Assembly (NCBI GenBank): GCA_964461025.1
Contig: CAYWSE010000001.1
Location: 62,001-126,000 of the forward strand
DNA from: JAHBVL01 sp964461025
Lineage (GTDB): Bacteria > Chloroflexota > Chloroflexia > Thermomicrobiales > UBA6265
DNA: 64,000 nucleotides
Reading direction: 5' to 3'
A model generated the notes under the pieces. That model had not been told where the DNA came from. It was given only the letters and a program-made list of their open reading frames with translations, and made no database searches. The translations under genes were made by a program, and so were the position numbers. This document shows, in pieces, positions 7,949 to 15,970 of this stretch. Each line of letters begins with the position of its first letter. The first letter of the stretch is position 1.

Positions 7949-10312
7949 ATGGAAATCCGCGAACTCGGTACCGGCGACGCCGTGTCCGGAACACTCGACG
8001 AATCACCATTCGTGCTGAAAGCCGGAAATGTCACCAAGCGCGACGGACGCTCCGTCTCGCCCGACATCACCCGCATCGCCAACGCGATCGAAATGGCCTT
8101 TCGAGCCGAAGTCGGTGTGCCCTTTCCTGACCCGCTGCCCTCCGCCATTCACGACCGCACGCTGTCCATCACCAATCAGGTCGTCGAATCGCTGAACTGC
8201 CAGTTCGATTCCGCCCAACCACTTCATGTCGAAACGATTCAGGACGAAGTCGAACAGCAACTGATGGCTGCGGGCGCTTTCGGCGTTGCCAAACGCTACA
8301 TTCTCTATCGACAGGCCCGCTCCCAGCTCCGCCAGGAAGCCGCGATCCGCGTCATCGACGATCGTGGCCAGGAATTGCAGCTGCACCGAGCCGTTATCCG
8401 CTCCTGGGTCGATGAGGTCTGCGCCGGTGTCGACGAAGCCGTCTCGGCCCCCGCCATCGTCGAAGATGTCCTGAACGGCATCTATCCCGGTATCGCCCTC
8501 GCCGAGGTGCAGCAGCTCGTTCTTTACGCTGCCCGCACCCGCATCGAGCAGGACCCCGCCTGGTCGAGCGTCGCCGCTCGCGCTTTGTTGAGCACCCTCT
8601 ACGCCGAAGTCTTCGGCCGCCGCGTCGCCATCGCCGACGCTCCCGGTCTCTATGCCGGCGCCTTTTCGTTCTATCTCCGCGACGCCGTCGCCGCCGAGCT
8701 CCTCAGCGAAGAGCTTCTCTCCTACGATCTCGATCTACTCGGCGCCGCGCTGCATCCGGAGCGCGATCTCGATTTCGCCTACCTCGGACTCCAGACCCTT
8801 TACGACCGCTACCTGATCCGCAACGGCGACCGGCGCATCGAGCTCCCCCAGATGCTCTGGATGCGCGTCGCCATGGGATTGGCCATGAATGAAGACGACG
8901 CCAACCAGCGCGCAATCGAGTTCTACGAGCTCCTCTCATCCCTTCGCTTCTGTTCTTCGACGCCGACGCTTTTCAACGCCGGCACCCGTCATCCGCAACT
9001 CTCCTCCTGTTACCTCACGACCATCGGCGACGACCTCGACCAGATCTTCTCCGGCTTGCGTGACAACGCCCTCCTCTCCAAGTGGAGTGGGGGACTCGGC
9101 AACGACTGGACCCGCGTTCGCGCTCTCGGTAGTGGCATCAAGGGCACCAATGGCCGCAGCCAGGGCGTCGTTCCCTTCCTGAAGGTCGCCAACGACGCCG
9201 CGGTCGCGGTCAACCAGGGCGGCAAACGCAAGGGCGCGGTCTGCGCCTATCTCGAGACCTGGCATCTCGATATCGAAGAGTTCCTCGAACTGCGCAAGAA
9301 CACCGGCGACGACCGCCGCCGCACCCACGATATGAACACCGCCAACTGGGTGCCCGATCTCTTTATGCAACGAGTCAAGGAGGACGGACCGTGGACCCTC
9401 TTCAGCCCCGACGACGTCCCCGACCTGCACGATCTCTATGGCAAGGCCTTCGCCGCCCGCTACCAGGCCTGCGAAGCCGCAGCGGCTCGCGGTGAAATCC
9501 GTCTCAGCCGAACGGTGCGCGCCGTCGATCTCTGGCGCAAGATGCTCACCGCTCTCTTCGAAACCGGACACCCCTGGATCACCTTCAAGGACCCCTCGAA
9601 CGTCCGCACCCCGCAGGATCACACCGGCGTCGTCCACAGCTCGAATCTCTGCACCGAGATCCTTCTCAACACCAGCGACGACGAAGTTGCCGTCTGCAAT
9701 CTCGGTTCGGTCAATCTCGCTGCCCACATCGTTGATGGCCGCCTCGATCTCGAATCGCTGCACACCACCATCCGCACCGCCGTGCGCATGCTCGACAACG
9801 TCATCGACATCAACTTCTACCCGATCCCGGAAGCGCGCAACGCCAACCTTCGCCACCGGCCAGTCGGACTTGGCCTCATGGGCTTCCAGGACACCCTTTA
9901 CGCGCTTGGGTATTCCTATGCCTCGGAGGAAGCAGTTGCCTTTGCCGGCCAAAGCATGGAAGCGATTGCCTGGTCCGCACTCCTCGCCTCATCCGAGCTC
10001 GCTGCCGAGCGTGGCGCCTATGAGTCCTATCGCGAATCGAAATGGGACCGCGGCCTTCTCCCTCAGGACACCATCCAGCTCCTCAGCGACGAGCGCGGCT
10101 CGCCAATCGACGTTCCCATCGAACCAACTCTCGATTGGGAGGTTGTGCGCCGTTCGATCCAGCGACATGGCATGCGCAACAGCAACGTCATGGCCATCGC
10201 CCCCACCGCGACGATTTCCAACATCACCGGCGTCAGTCAGTCGATCGAACCCGCCTTCTCCAATCTCTACGTCAAGAGCAATCTCTCCGGCGAGTTCACC
10301 GTCGTCAACTAA
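7949..10312 (+). CDS. nrdA: Class I ribonucleotide reductase alpha subunit, stopped by in-frame TAA
   Basis: Reduces ribonucleoside diphosphates. An ATP-cone sits near the N-terminus (about residues 20-110). The catalytic core has SSCYL (about 350), the active-site N-x-C-x-E motif NLCTEI with Cys568, and VCNLGSVNL. The ATG at 7949 is used because GGGAGG precedes it by 7 bases; a GTG at 7934 overlaps that site. Translation ends at a TAA (10310-10312, codon 788) inside the family's conserved segment GEFTVVN-x-FLVRDLK. The same frame then continues to 10798. The gene is therefore either broken by one nonsense change or wrongly sequenced. It heads the B12-riboswitch block with nrdB. Confidence 0.9.
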   Translation: MEIRELGTGDAVSGTLDESPFVLKAGNVTKRDGRSVSPDITRIANAIEMAFRAEVGVPFPDPLPSAIHDRTLSITNQVVESLNCQFDSAQPLHVETIQDEVEQQLMAAGAFGVAKRYILYRQARSQLRQEAAIRVIDDRGQELQLHRAVIRSWVDEVCAGVDEAVSAPAIVEDVLNGIYPGIALAEVQQLVLYAARTRIEQDPAWSSVAARALLSTLYAEVFGRRVAIADAPGLYAGAFSFYLRDAVAAELLSEELLSYDLDLLGAALHPERDLDFAYLGLQTLYDRYLIRNGDRRIELPQMLWMRVAMGLAMNEDDANQRAIEFYELLSSLRFCSSTPTLFNAGTRHPQLSSCYLTTIGDDLDQIFSGLRDNALLSKWSGGLGNDWTRVRALGSGIKGTNGRSQGVVPFLKVANDAAVAVNQGGKRKGAVCAYLETWHLDIEEFLELRKNTGDDRRRTHDMNTANWVPDLFMQRVKEDGPWTLFSPDDVPDLHDLYGKAFAARYQACEAAAARGEIRLSRTVRAVDLWRKMLTALFETGHPWITFKDPSNVRTPQDHTGVVHSSNLCTEILLNTSDDEVAVCNLGSVNLAAHIVDGRLDLESLHTTIRTAVRMLDNVIDINFYPIPEARNANLRHRPVGLGLMGFQDTLYALGYSYASEEAVAFAGQSMEAIAWSALLASSELAAERGAYESYRESKWDRGLLPQDTIQLLSDERGSPIDVPIEPTLDWEVVRRSIQRHGMRNSNVMAIAPTATISNITGVSQSIEPAFSNLYVKSNLSGEFTVVN

Positions 10313-10798
10313 TTCCTCGTCCGCGATTTGAAGGAGCGCGGTCTCTGGGACGCCGAGATGCTCGACGATCTCAAGCATCACGACGGCTCCCTTCAGGAGA
10401 TCGACCGCATCCCGCAAGACCTCCGCGACCGCTACCTCACTGCCTTCGAAATCGACTCATCCTGGCTGCTCGCCGCCGCGGCCCGCCGCCAGGTCTGGAT
10501 CGACATGGGCCAGTCGCTCAACCTCTATTCCGCCGGCGCCAGTGGTCGCAAGCTCAACGACATGTACCTCTCCGCCTGGGAACAGGGGCTGAAAACCACC
10601 TACTACCTGCGCAGCAACGGCGCGACCCAGGCCGAGAAGTCGACATTGGACATCAACGCCCGCGGTCTTCAACCCCGCTGGATGAAGTCCCGCAGCGCCT
10701 CCGCCGACGTCGTCATCGACCGCGAACCGACCATCGACGACTACCCCATCGGCGCCTCCTGCTCCCTCGACGGCAGCGACTGCGAGGCCTGCCAATGA
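10313..10798 (+). pseudogene. nrdA: C-terminal part of NrdA, separated by the TAA
   Basis: The frame after the TAA codes for the rest of a normal class I alpha subunit: FLVRDLKERGLWD, then QSLNLYSAGASGRKLNDMY, GLKTTYYLRS, and a C-terminal cysteine tail GASCSLDGSDCEACQ of the kind that passes reducing equivalents from thioredoxin to the active site. No frameshift is needed to join it to the first part. A TTG at 10328 could start it, but no clear ribosome site is present. Without this part the enzyme would lack part of the barrel and its redox tail. Confidence 0.85.
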
Positions 10799-10810
10799 AC
10801 GCTCTCAGCC

Positions 10811-10870
10811 GTACCGGCAGACCTCCGCGCCCGCCCCATGCCTTCGTACCGGCGGACCTCCGCGTCCGCC
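10811..10870. repeat. 25-bp imperfect direct repeat pair
   Basis: GTACCGGCAGACCTCCGCGC... at 10811-10835 recurs as GTACCGGCGGACCTCCGCGT... at 10846-10870, in the nrdA-nrdB gap just before a REP palindrome. Confidence 0.65.
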
Positions 10871-10882
10871 TACCATCATCCC

Positions 10883-10905
10883 GTAGCGTCGCCATAAATG
10901 GCGAC
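10883..10905. repeat. REP palindrome, family A
   Basis: GTAGC followed by the hairpin GTCGCCAT-AA-ATGGCGAC (8-bp stem). The same unit occurs at 49886, 49955, 50030 and 59307. It lies 42 bp before nrdB and could affect mRNA stability between nrdA and nrdB. Confidence 0.75.
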
Positions 10906-10946
10906 TTCCCACCGAAACGATGCTCTATCAACGAGGAATCCAATCA

Positions 10947-11975
10947 ATGACCGCGACAATTACACCTAATCCCGCCCAGGAAAAACGGCTCATCAACTGC
11001 AGCGCCGTCGACGTCAACCAGCTCATGCCCCTCAAATACGACTGGGCCTGGGAGCACTACCTCAACGGCTGCGCCAACCACTGGATGCCCACCGAGGTCC
11101 CTATGGCCGCCGACATCGCCCTCTGGAAGAGCAACAACCTCACCCCGGACGAGCGCCTCGTCATCATGCGCAACCTTGGCTTCTTCGCCACTGCCGAGAG
11201 CCTCGTCGCCAATAACCTCACCCTGGCCATCTTCCGGCACGTCACCAACGCTGAATGCCGCCAGTACCTCCTTCGGCAAGCGTTCGAAGAGGCGATCCAC
11301 ACCCACACCTTCCATTACATCGTGGAAAGTCTCGGCCTCGATGAAAACGAAGTCTTCACCATGTATCACAACATCCCCTCCATCGCGGCCAAGGACGCTC
11401 TGGAGATGGAGCTCACCGCCGCTCTGATCGATCCCAACGCCACCACCGCCACCACGGAAGGAGCCCAGCGCTTTCTCGAGAACCTCATCGGCTACTACGT
11501 GATCATGGAAGGCATCTTCTTCTATGCCGGTTTCGCCATGATCCTCTCCTTCCACCGTCAAAACCGCATGACCGGCATCGGCGAGCAGTTTCAGTACATC
11601 CTCCGCGATGAAACAGTCCATCTCAACTTCGGCATCGACCTGATCAACGGCATAAAGCAGGAACAGCCCGAGCTCTGGACGAGTGATTTCCAGAACAACG
11701 CCGTCGAGCGCGTTCGCGAAGCCGTCGAGCTCGAAATTGCTTACGCTGCCGACTGCCTGCCACGCGGCGTCATGGGTCTCACCGCCGATCTCTTCCGCGA
11801 CTACGTCCAGTACATCGCCAACCGCCGCCTCGAGCGCATCGGCTTGCCCCGTCAGTACAACAGCCGCAACCCCTTTTCCTGGATGAGCGAAACGATCGAT
11901 CTCCGCAAGGAGAAGAACTTCTTCGAGAGTCGCGTCACCGACTATCGCTCCGGATCCTCCCTGACATGGGACTGA
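10947..11975 (+). CDS. nrdB: Ribonucleotide reductase beta subunit, class Ic residue pattern
   Basis: Ferritin-fold subunit that supplies the oxidant for NrdA. With the ATG at 10947 (GAGG about 10 bases upstream) it has 342 residues. The metal-ligand positions can be read directly: Glu84 (ATAESL), Glu115 and His118 (EEAIH), and further on a Glu in YVIMEG and the RDETVH motif. The position of the radical tyrosine is Phe122 (EAIHTHTF). Glu instead of Asp at 84 and Phe instead of Tyr at 122 is the signature of class Ic enzymes such as that of Chlamydia, which use a Mn(IV)/Fe(III) centre. The surrounding sequence also resembles that subclass. It is the second gene of the riboswitch block. Confidence 0.93.
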   Translation: MTATITPNPAQEKRLINCSAVDVNQLMPLKYDWAWEHYLNGCANHWMPTEVPMAADIALWKSNNLTPDERLVIMRNLGFFATAESLVANNLTLAIFRHVTNAECRQYLLRQAFEEAIHTHTFHYIVESLGLDENEVFTMYHNIPSIAAKDALEMELTAALIDPNATTATTEGAQRFLENLIGYYVIMEGIFFYAGFAMILSFHRQNRMTGIGEQFQYILRDETVHLNFGIDLINGIKQEQPELWTSDFQNNAVERVREAVELEIAYAADCLPRGVMGLTADLFRDYVQYIANRRLERIGLPRQYNSRNPFSWMSETIDLRKEKNFFESRVTDYRSGSSLTWD

Positions 11976-12364
11976 TCGTGTACGAAAAACTGAACCGTCA
12001 TCCTGAACGGCACGGAGCATCAGCGGAGTGCAGTGAAGGATCTCGTGCCGCGGCAACCGCCGCAGCGGCACGCTCCCCACAGCGCCCCTCGAATCACCGA
12101 AGCGATGCTCAAGGCGAGGCCTTCGGACAGAGTGGTTCGCGGCAACCTCTGCGCATCAACTGCCCCGAATGCGGCACACTCTCCACCGCCATCCGTTCCC
12201 GACCAGACGGCGTCCCTCGCTTCGTCTGCACGGAAGGCCACATTCTGACCCTCCACTCCGCCTCCGGCCTCGCCGAGATCACCGGCTTTCTCGCCGACCT
12301 CGCCGATTCCGTCGGGCGCATCCGAAGCGCCAATACAGAACCTGTCCAACCCACACAAGACTGA
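11966..12364 (+). CDS. Small zinc-ribbon-like protein
   Basis: Overlaps the end of nrdB by 10 bases and ends 12 bp before metE, so it is carried in the same transcript. The C-terminal half (about residues 62-125) has INCPECGTLSTA and CTEGHILTL, a CxxC...CxxxH set likely to bind zinc. Residues 11-43 are encoded by the dispersed repeat at 11995-12094, so the N-terminus has been replaced or extended by repeat DNA. The only ATG is at 11966. Function unknown. The overlap with nrdB could reflect coupling or a displaced start. Confidence 0.6.
   Translation: MGLIVYEKLNRHPERHGASAECSEGSRAAATAAAARSPQRPSNHRSDAQGEAFGQSGSRQPLRINCPECGTLSTAIRSRPDGVPRFVCTEGHILTLHSASGLAEITGFLADLADSVGRIRSANTEPVQPTQD
11995..12094. 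repeat. Dispersed repeat D, copy 1
   Basis: Begins CCGTCATCCTGAACGGCACG and ends CAGCGCCCCTCGAAT. A diverged copy lies at 59411-59515. Here it falls inside a reading frame. Confidence 0.7.
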
Positions 12365-12376
12365 GGACCTCTCTCC

Positions 12377-14668
12377 ATGGCACAAGCAACAATCGCCGGA
12401 TATCCACGCATCGGCCGAAACCGCGAACTCAAATGGGCCACCGAGAAATACTGGTCAGGCAACATCGACGCCGCCACACTGCTCGAGACTGCCCGCGCTG
12501 TCCGCCACGACAACTGGGCGATCCAATCCCGGGCCGGCATCGATCTCATTCCCATCAACGATTTCTCCCATTACGACCAGATGCTCGATATGGCCGCCCT
12601 CGTCGGCGCCGGTCTCGAGGACTACGTGGCGCCGGGCGCCATGGTCGACCTCGATGCCTATTTCCAGATGGCGCGCGGCAACGATGCCGGCGGACCTCCT
12701 CCCCTCGACATGACAAAGTGGTTCGACACCAACTATCACTACCTGACACCGGTGATCGACGCCAACCAGCCCTTCCGGATCGCTTCTGAGAAACCCTTCA
12801 CCGAGCTTTCCGAAGCAACTACCGCGGGTCATCGCGCCAAGGTCGTCCTGATTGGGCCAATCACCTTCCTGAAGCTGTCGAAAACCCGGCAGGAATCCGA
12901 TCCCCTGGATCTCCTCGACGCCCTCCTGCCGGTCTATGCGGAGGTCATCGCCCGTCTCGCCGCCGGTGGCGCAGAGTGGATCGAGCTGCAGGAGCCGTCG
13001 CTCATTGCCGGACATGGCGCCGGACTCGAACCGCAAACCGAACGCGCCTACACCGCCATTGCCGCGGCAAAGGACGCTGCAAAACTGCTGCTTCACCTCC
13101 CGTTCGGCGACCCCGGCGACCTCCTCGACACCCTGATCGGACTACCGGTCGATGGGCTCGGCTTTGACTTCACCCGCAGCGACAATCTTGCCGCGCGAAT
13201 TGCCGCGACCTCCTGGCCAGCAGACAAAACTCTTGCCGCCGGCGTCGTCGACGGTCGCAACATCTGGATCAACGATCTCGACAGCTCGTTCGCAACACTG
13301 CAACAGCTTACCTCCGTCACCGGCACTGACCAGCTGATAGTCACCTCGTCCTGTTCACTTCTCCACGTGCCGCATGACGTTCGTCTGGAGACCGGACTCG
13401 ATCCAGAGCTGCTCTCCTGGTTGGCGTTTGCCGATCAGAAGCTCAACGAAATCTCCGCCCTCACCGCGGCGCTCAACAGTTCCCTCGAATCGGTTCCCGG
13501 ATCAGATGCATACCGCCGGGCGCGTGCATCCATGGCCAGTTCGCAGCGACGCCGCAACCCTGCCGTCCGCGAACGCATCAGCGCAGTTCACGACCAGCAG
13601 CGCCGCCGGTCGTCGCCATATGCGGCGCGACAGGCGATTCAGGCGACAGAACTCGGTCTGCCCCTGTTGCCAACCACGACCATCGGCTCCTTCCCACAAA
13701 CAAACGATCTCCGCAAGGCACGTCGCCAGCTCGACGCCGGGACTCTCGGCCAGTCCGCCTACGACGAAATCATCGCCGCGTCGATCGCCACCACGATCGC
13801 CGAGCAGGAGAGCCTTGGTCTCGATGTCCTCGTTCATGGCGAACCCGAGCGCAACGACATGGTTCAGTACTTCGCCGAGCAGATGGAAGGATTCGCCTTC
13901 ACCCGGAACGGCTGGGTACAGAGCTACGGCACGCGATGCGTCCGCCCGCCCATCATCTTCGGCGACGTCTCCCGTCCTGCCGCCATCTCGGTCCATTGGT
14001 CGCGATATGCCCAATCGCTGACCAGCAAACCGGTCAAGGGCATGCTCACCGGTCCGGTCACCATGCTCAACTGGTCCTTCGTCCGCGACGATCAACCCCG
14101 CGCCGAAACCTGCGCGCAGATCGCTCTCGCCATCCGCGACGAAGTCGACGATCTCGTCGCCGCCGGTCTCAAAATCGTCCAGATCGACGAACCAGCCCTG
14201 CGCGAAGGGCTTCCGATCGACCACGCTCATTGGACGGCCTACCTCGAATGGGCAACCGCCTGCTTCCGGCTCGCCTCATCCAGCGCGCCAGACCTTGTCC
14301 AGATTCATACGCATATGTGCTACAGCGATTTCGGCGACATCATCGCGGCAATCGACAACCTCGATGCCGATGTCCTCTCGATCGAAAACACCCGCTCCGG
14401 CGACGAGATGCTTGCCGTCTTCAGTGACTTCGGCTACGAACGAGGCGTTGGACCGGGCGTCTACGATGTCCACTCGCCACATGTTCCGTCAGTGGATGAA
14501 GTCACAACATCGATTCAGTCACTGACCCACCAGCTCGATGCTCGCCAGATCTGGGTCAATCCCGATTGTGGCCTCAAAACCCGCAAACCGGAAGAAGCGC
14601 ACGCGTCGCTCCGCAACATGGTCACCGCCGCCAACGCGCTCCGCCCAACCATCACGACTGATTCGTAG
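12377..14668 (+). CDS. metE: Cobalamin-independent methionine synthase
   Basis: Transfers the methyl group of 5-methyltetrahydropteroyl-glutamate to homocysteine without B12. The length (763 residues) is standard, with two homologous barrels. The catalytic zinc ligands of the E. coli enzyme map to His646 and Cys648 (THMCYSD), Glu670 (SIENTRSG) and Cys731 (PDCGLKTR). The substrate-binding stretch VLVHGEPERNDMVQYF is also present. It is the last gene of the block led by the B12 riboswitch. The riboswitch therefore controls two B12-sparing enzymes together, provided transcription runs through the intergenic repeats. The stop codon lies inside a heptamer repeat array. Confidence 0.96.
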   Translation: MAQATIAGYPRIGRNRELKWATEKYWSGNIDAATLLETARAVRHDNWAIQSRAGIDLIPINDFSHYDQMLDMAALVGAGLEDYVAPGAMVDLDAYFQMARGNDAGGPPPLDMTKWFDTNYHYLTPVIDANQPFRIASEKPFTELSEATTAGHRAKVVLIGPITFLKLSKTRQESDPLDLLDALLPVYAEVIARLAAGGAEWIELQEPSLIAGHGAGLEPQTERAYTAIAAAKDAAKLLLHLPFGDPGDLLDTLIGLPVDGLGFDFTRSDNLAARIAATSWPADKTLAAGVVDGRNIWINDLDSSFATLQQLTSVTGTDQLIVTSSCSLLHVPHDVRLETGLDPELLSWLAFADQKLNEISALTAALNSSLESVPGSDAYRRARASMASSQRRRNPAVRERISAVHDQQRRRSSPYAARQAIQATELGLPLLPTTTIGSFPQTNDLRKARRQLDAGTLGQSAYDEIIAASIATTIAEQESLGLDVLVHGEPERNDMVQYFAEQMEGFAFTRNGWVQSYGTRCVRPPIIFGDVSRPAAISVHWSRYAQSLTSKPVKGMLTGPVTMLNWSFVRDDQPRAETCAQIALAIRDEVDDLVAAGLKIVQIDEPALREGLPIDHAHWTAYLEWATACFRLASSSAPDLVQIHTHMCYSDFGDIIAAIDNLDADVLSIENTRSGDEMLAVFSDFGYERGVGPGVYDVHSPHVPSVDEVTTSIQSLTHQLDARQIWVNPDCGLKTRKPEEAHASLRNMVTAANALRPTITTDS

Positions 14669-14752
14669 ACCGAGAGTCGTAGATCGTGGTTCGCAGTCCG
14701 AGGTCCGGAGTTCGTGGGTCATGAGTCGTGGGCCGGTGTTCGTTGCTCGCGA
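14662..14752. repeat. Degenerate 7-bp tandem array at metE stop
   Basis: Thirteen heptamers in one register starting at TTCGTAG, with consensus NTCGNRG (for example gtcgtag, atcgtgg, ttcgcag, ttcgtgg, gtcgtgg). The first unit contains the metE stop codon. Confidence 0.7.
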
Positions 14753-14877
14753 CGGTCGGATGTAGCTCCCGGCGCTCTGCCGGGGGATGGCCCGCAGGGC
14801 CATAGACTTCCAGGGGCATAGCGACCCATGCGAGGCCACCAAGGTCGTAGGTGGCATCTTGTTATCGCCCTGAGGTT

Positions 14878-14933
14878 GTCGTAGTTAGTAATCCGTAGTC
14901 AACAGATCACCATCCACCATCCACCAAAAATAC
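14878..14933. repeat. Degenerate 7-bp tandem array
   Basis: Eight heptamers in register: gtcgtag, ttagtaa, tccgtag, tcaacag, atcacca, tccacca, tccacca, aaaatac. The motif drifts from tcGTAG to tCCACCA while the period stays at 7. Confidence 0.6.
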
Positions 14934-14962
14934 ATTGACCCGGCCATGATGGCCGGGTCAAT
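14934..14962 (-). terminator. Terminator hairpin for terC
   Basis: A perfect 13-bp stem (ATTGACCCGGCCA with its complement) and a 3-base loop. On the minus strand the stem is followed by GTATTTTTGG, a short U-tract, so it should terminate terC transcripts. Confidence 0.75.
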
Positions 14963-15087
14963 GCGGGAAGGGGAGGGTGGAGCGTGTGCGGCGCTCCACT
15001 GGGCTTGGGAGAGAGATCAGTATGTACTGATGCTCTCGACCCTATATACGCCGCCCCTTTCAGTTTGGTTTTATGACTGGATTTGCG

Positions 15088-15783
15088 TCAGAGTGGCGCG
15101 GTTTCACCGGTATTAAAACCTGCTTCGTGGAGCGCCTGCCGGTGCAGCCGCCACCCATACAGGCACACCAGAGCCGCCAGCGTCAATGCGACGACCGCCA
15201 CCACACCCGGCGGAGCCGCATAGATCTCATGTACGCGTTTGTCGTGGAAGAACATCCTCACCGCCGTCACCACCAGAATACTCGCCCCCACATAGACGAG
15301 AATCGGCAACCGGCCCATCAACCGCGCCACAATCGAGCTGCCGAACAGCAGTATCGGTATCGAGAGCCCCAGCCCAAAGAGCAGCAACCACAAATCCCCA
15401 TGCGCGGCCCCTCCCACGGCGAGGATATTGTCCAGACTCATCACCACGTCGGCCAGAATGATCGTTTGAATCGCCTCCCTCAGGTTCGAGGCTTCCGTCA
15501 CATGCTCATCATGCGAAATCGGTCGCACCAGCTTGAAGGCAATGTAGAGCAGCAGGAATGCTCCGACCGCCTGCAAAAGCGGAATGTCGAGCAACAGCGC
15601 TGCGAGAACTGTAAAAAGTACCCGCAGCGCCACCGCGCCGACGCCGCCCAGCACGATCGCCCGTCTCCGGGCTTCAGGTGGCAACGACCGCGACGCCATA
15701 CCGATGACCACCGCGTTGTCCCCCGACAACACGAGATCGATCACGATAATCGCGCCAAGTTTGGTAAGAAGATCAAGATCCAT
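15088..15783 (-). CDS. TerC/YjbE-family integral membrane protein
   Basis: A 231-residue protein with about seven hydrophobic helices. It has the two TerC family motifs: DLVLSGDNAVVIGMA near the N-terminus and DVVMSLDNILAVGG at mid-length. The paired acidic residues in these motifs suggest metal binding. Members (YjbE, Alx, YkoY) are linked to manganese export or to protein metalation at the membrane; older annotation calls them tellurium resistance. The substrate cannot be set from sequence. It is flanked by heptamer arrays and ends before the hairpin at 14934. Confidence 0.88.
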   Translation of the reverse strand: MDLDLLTKLGAIIVIDLVLSGDNAVVIGMASRSLPPEARRRAIVLGGVGAVALRVLFTVLAALLLDIPLLQAVGAFLLLYIAFKLVRPISHDEHVTEASNLREAIQTIILADVVMSLDNILAVGGAAHGDLWLLLFGLGLSIPILLFGSSIVARLMGRLPILVYVGASILVVTAVRMFFHDKRVHEIYAAPPGVVAVVALTLAALVCLYGWRLHRQALHEAGFNTGETAPL

Positions 15784-15785
15784 AG

Positions 15786-15811
15786 TTACTTAGGCAATAG
15801 GCAATAGGCAG
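15786..15811. repeat. 7-bp tandem array (aggcaat), inverted relative to 15901
   Basis: Units aggcaat, aggcaat, aggcaga follow directly on the terC start. They are the reverse complement of the tattgcc units at 15901-15970, so the two arrays face each other across 89 bp and could pair in RNA. Confidence 0.65.
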
Positions 15812-15900
15812 AAGTAATCGATATCTGTCAGCTGCCAACTGGATCGACATCTCCCACCTCCGGACCTCAGTCTGGGATGACCAGTACCCGGGTACTTTTG

Positions 15901-15970
15901 CCTATTGCCCATTGCCTATTGCCTATTGCCTATTGCCTATTGCCTATTGCCTATTGCCCAGTGCCTAGCC
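15901..15970. repeat. 7-bp tandem array (cctattg)
   Basis: Ten heptamers: cctattg, cccattg, six cctattg, cccagtg, cctagcc. The last units overlap the ctaB stop codon at 15965. It is the most regular array in the window and likely to vary in copy number. Confidence 0.85.

Larger units (their letters stand above)
14669..15087. other. Gene-free region after metE
   Basis: 419 bp between the convergent metE and terC genes. It holds the heptamer array at 14662-14752, a half copy of the 4653-type element at 14760-14786 (ATGTAGCTCCCGGCGCTCTG), a second heptamer array at 14878-14933, and a hairpin at 14934-14962. No gene seen. Confidence 0.65.

Noticed and set aside
15088..15783. Tellurium resistance function for the TerC-family gene
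   Set aside because: The family name is historical; no ter gene cluster is present and relatives act on manganese or protein metalation.
15901..15970. CRISPR-like repeat
   Set aside because: The unit is 7 bp, directly tandem and without spacers; no cas genes are present.
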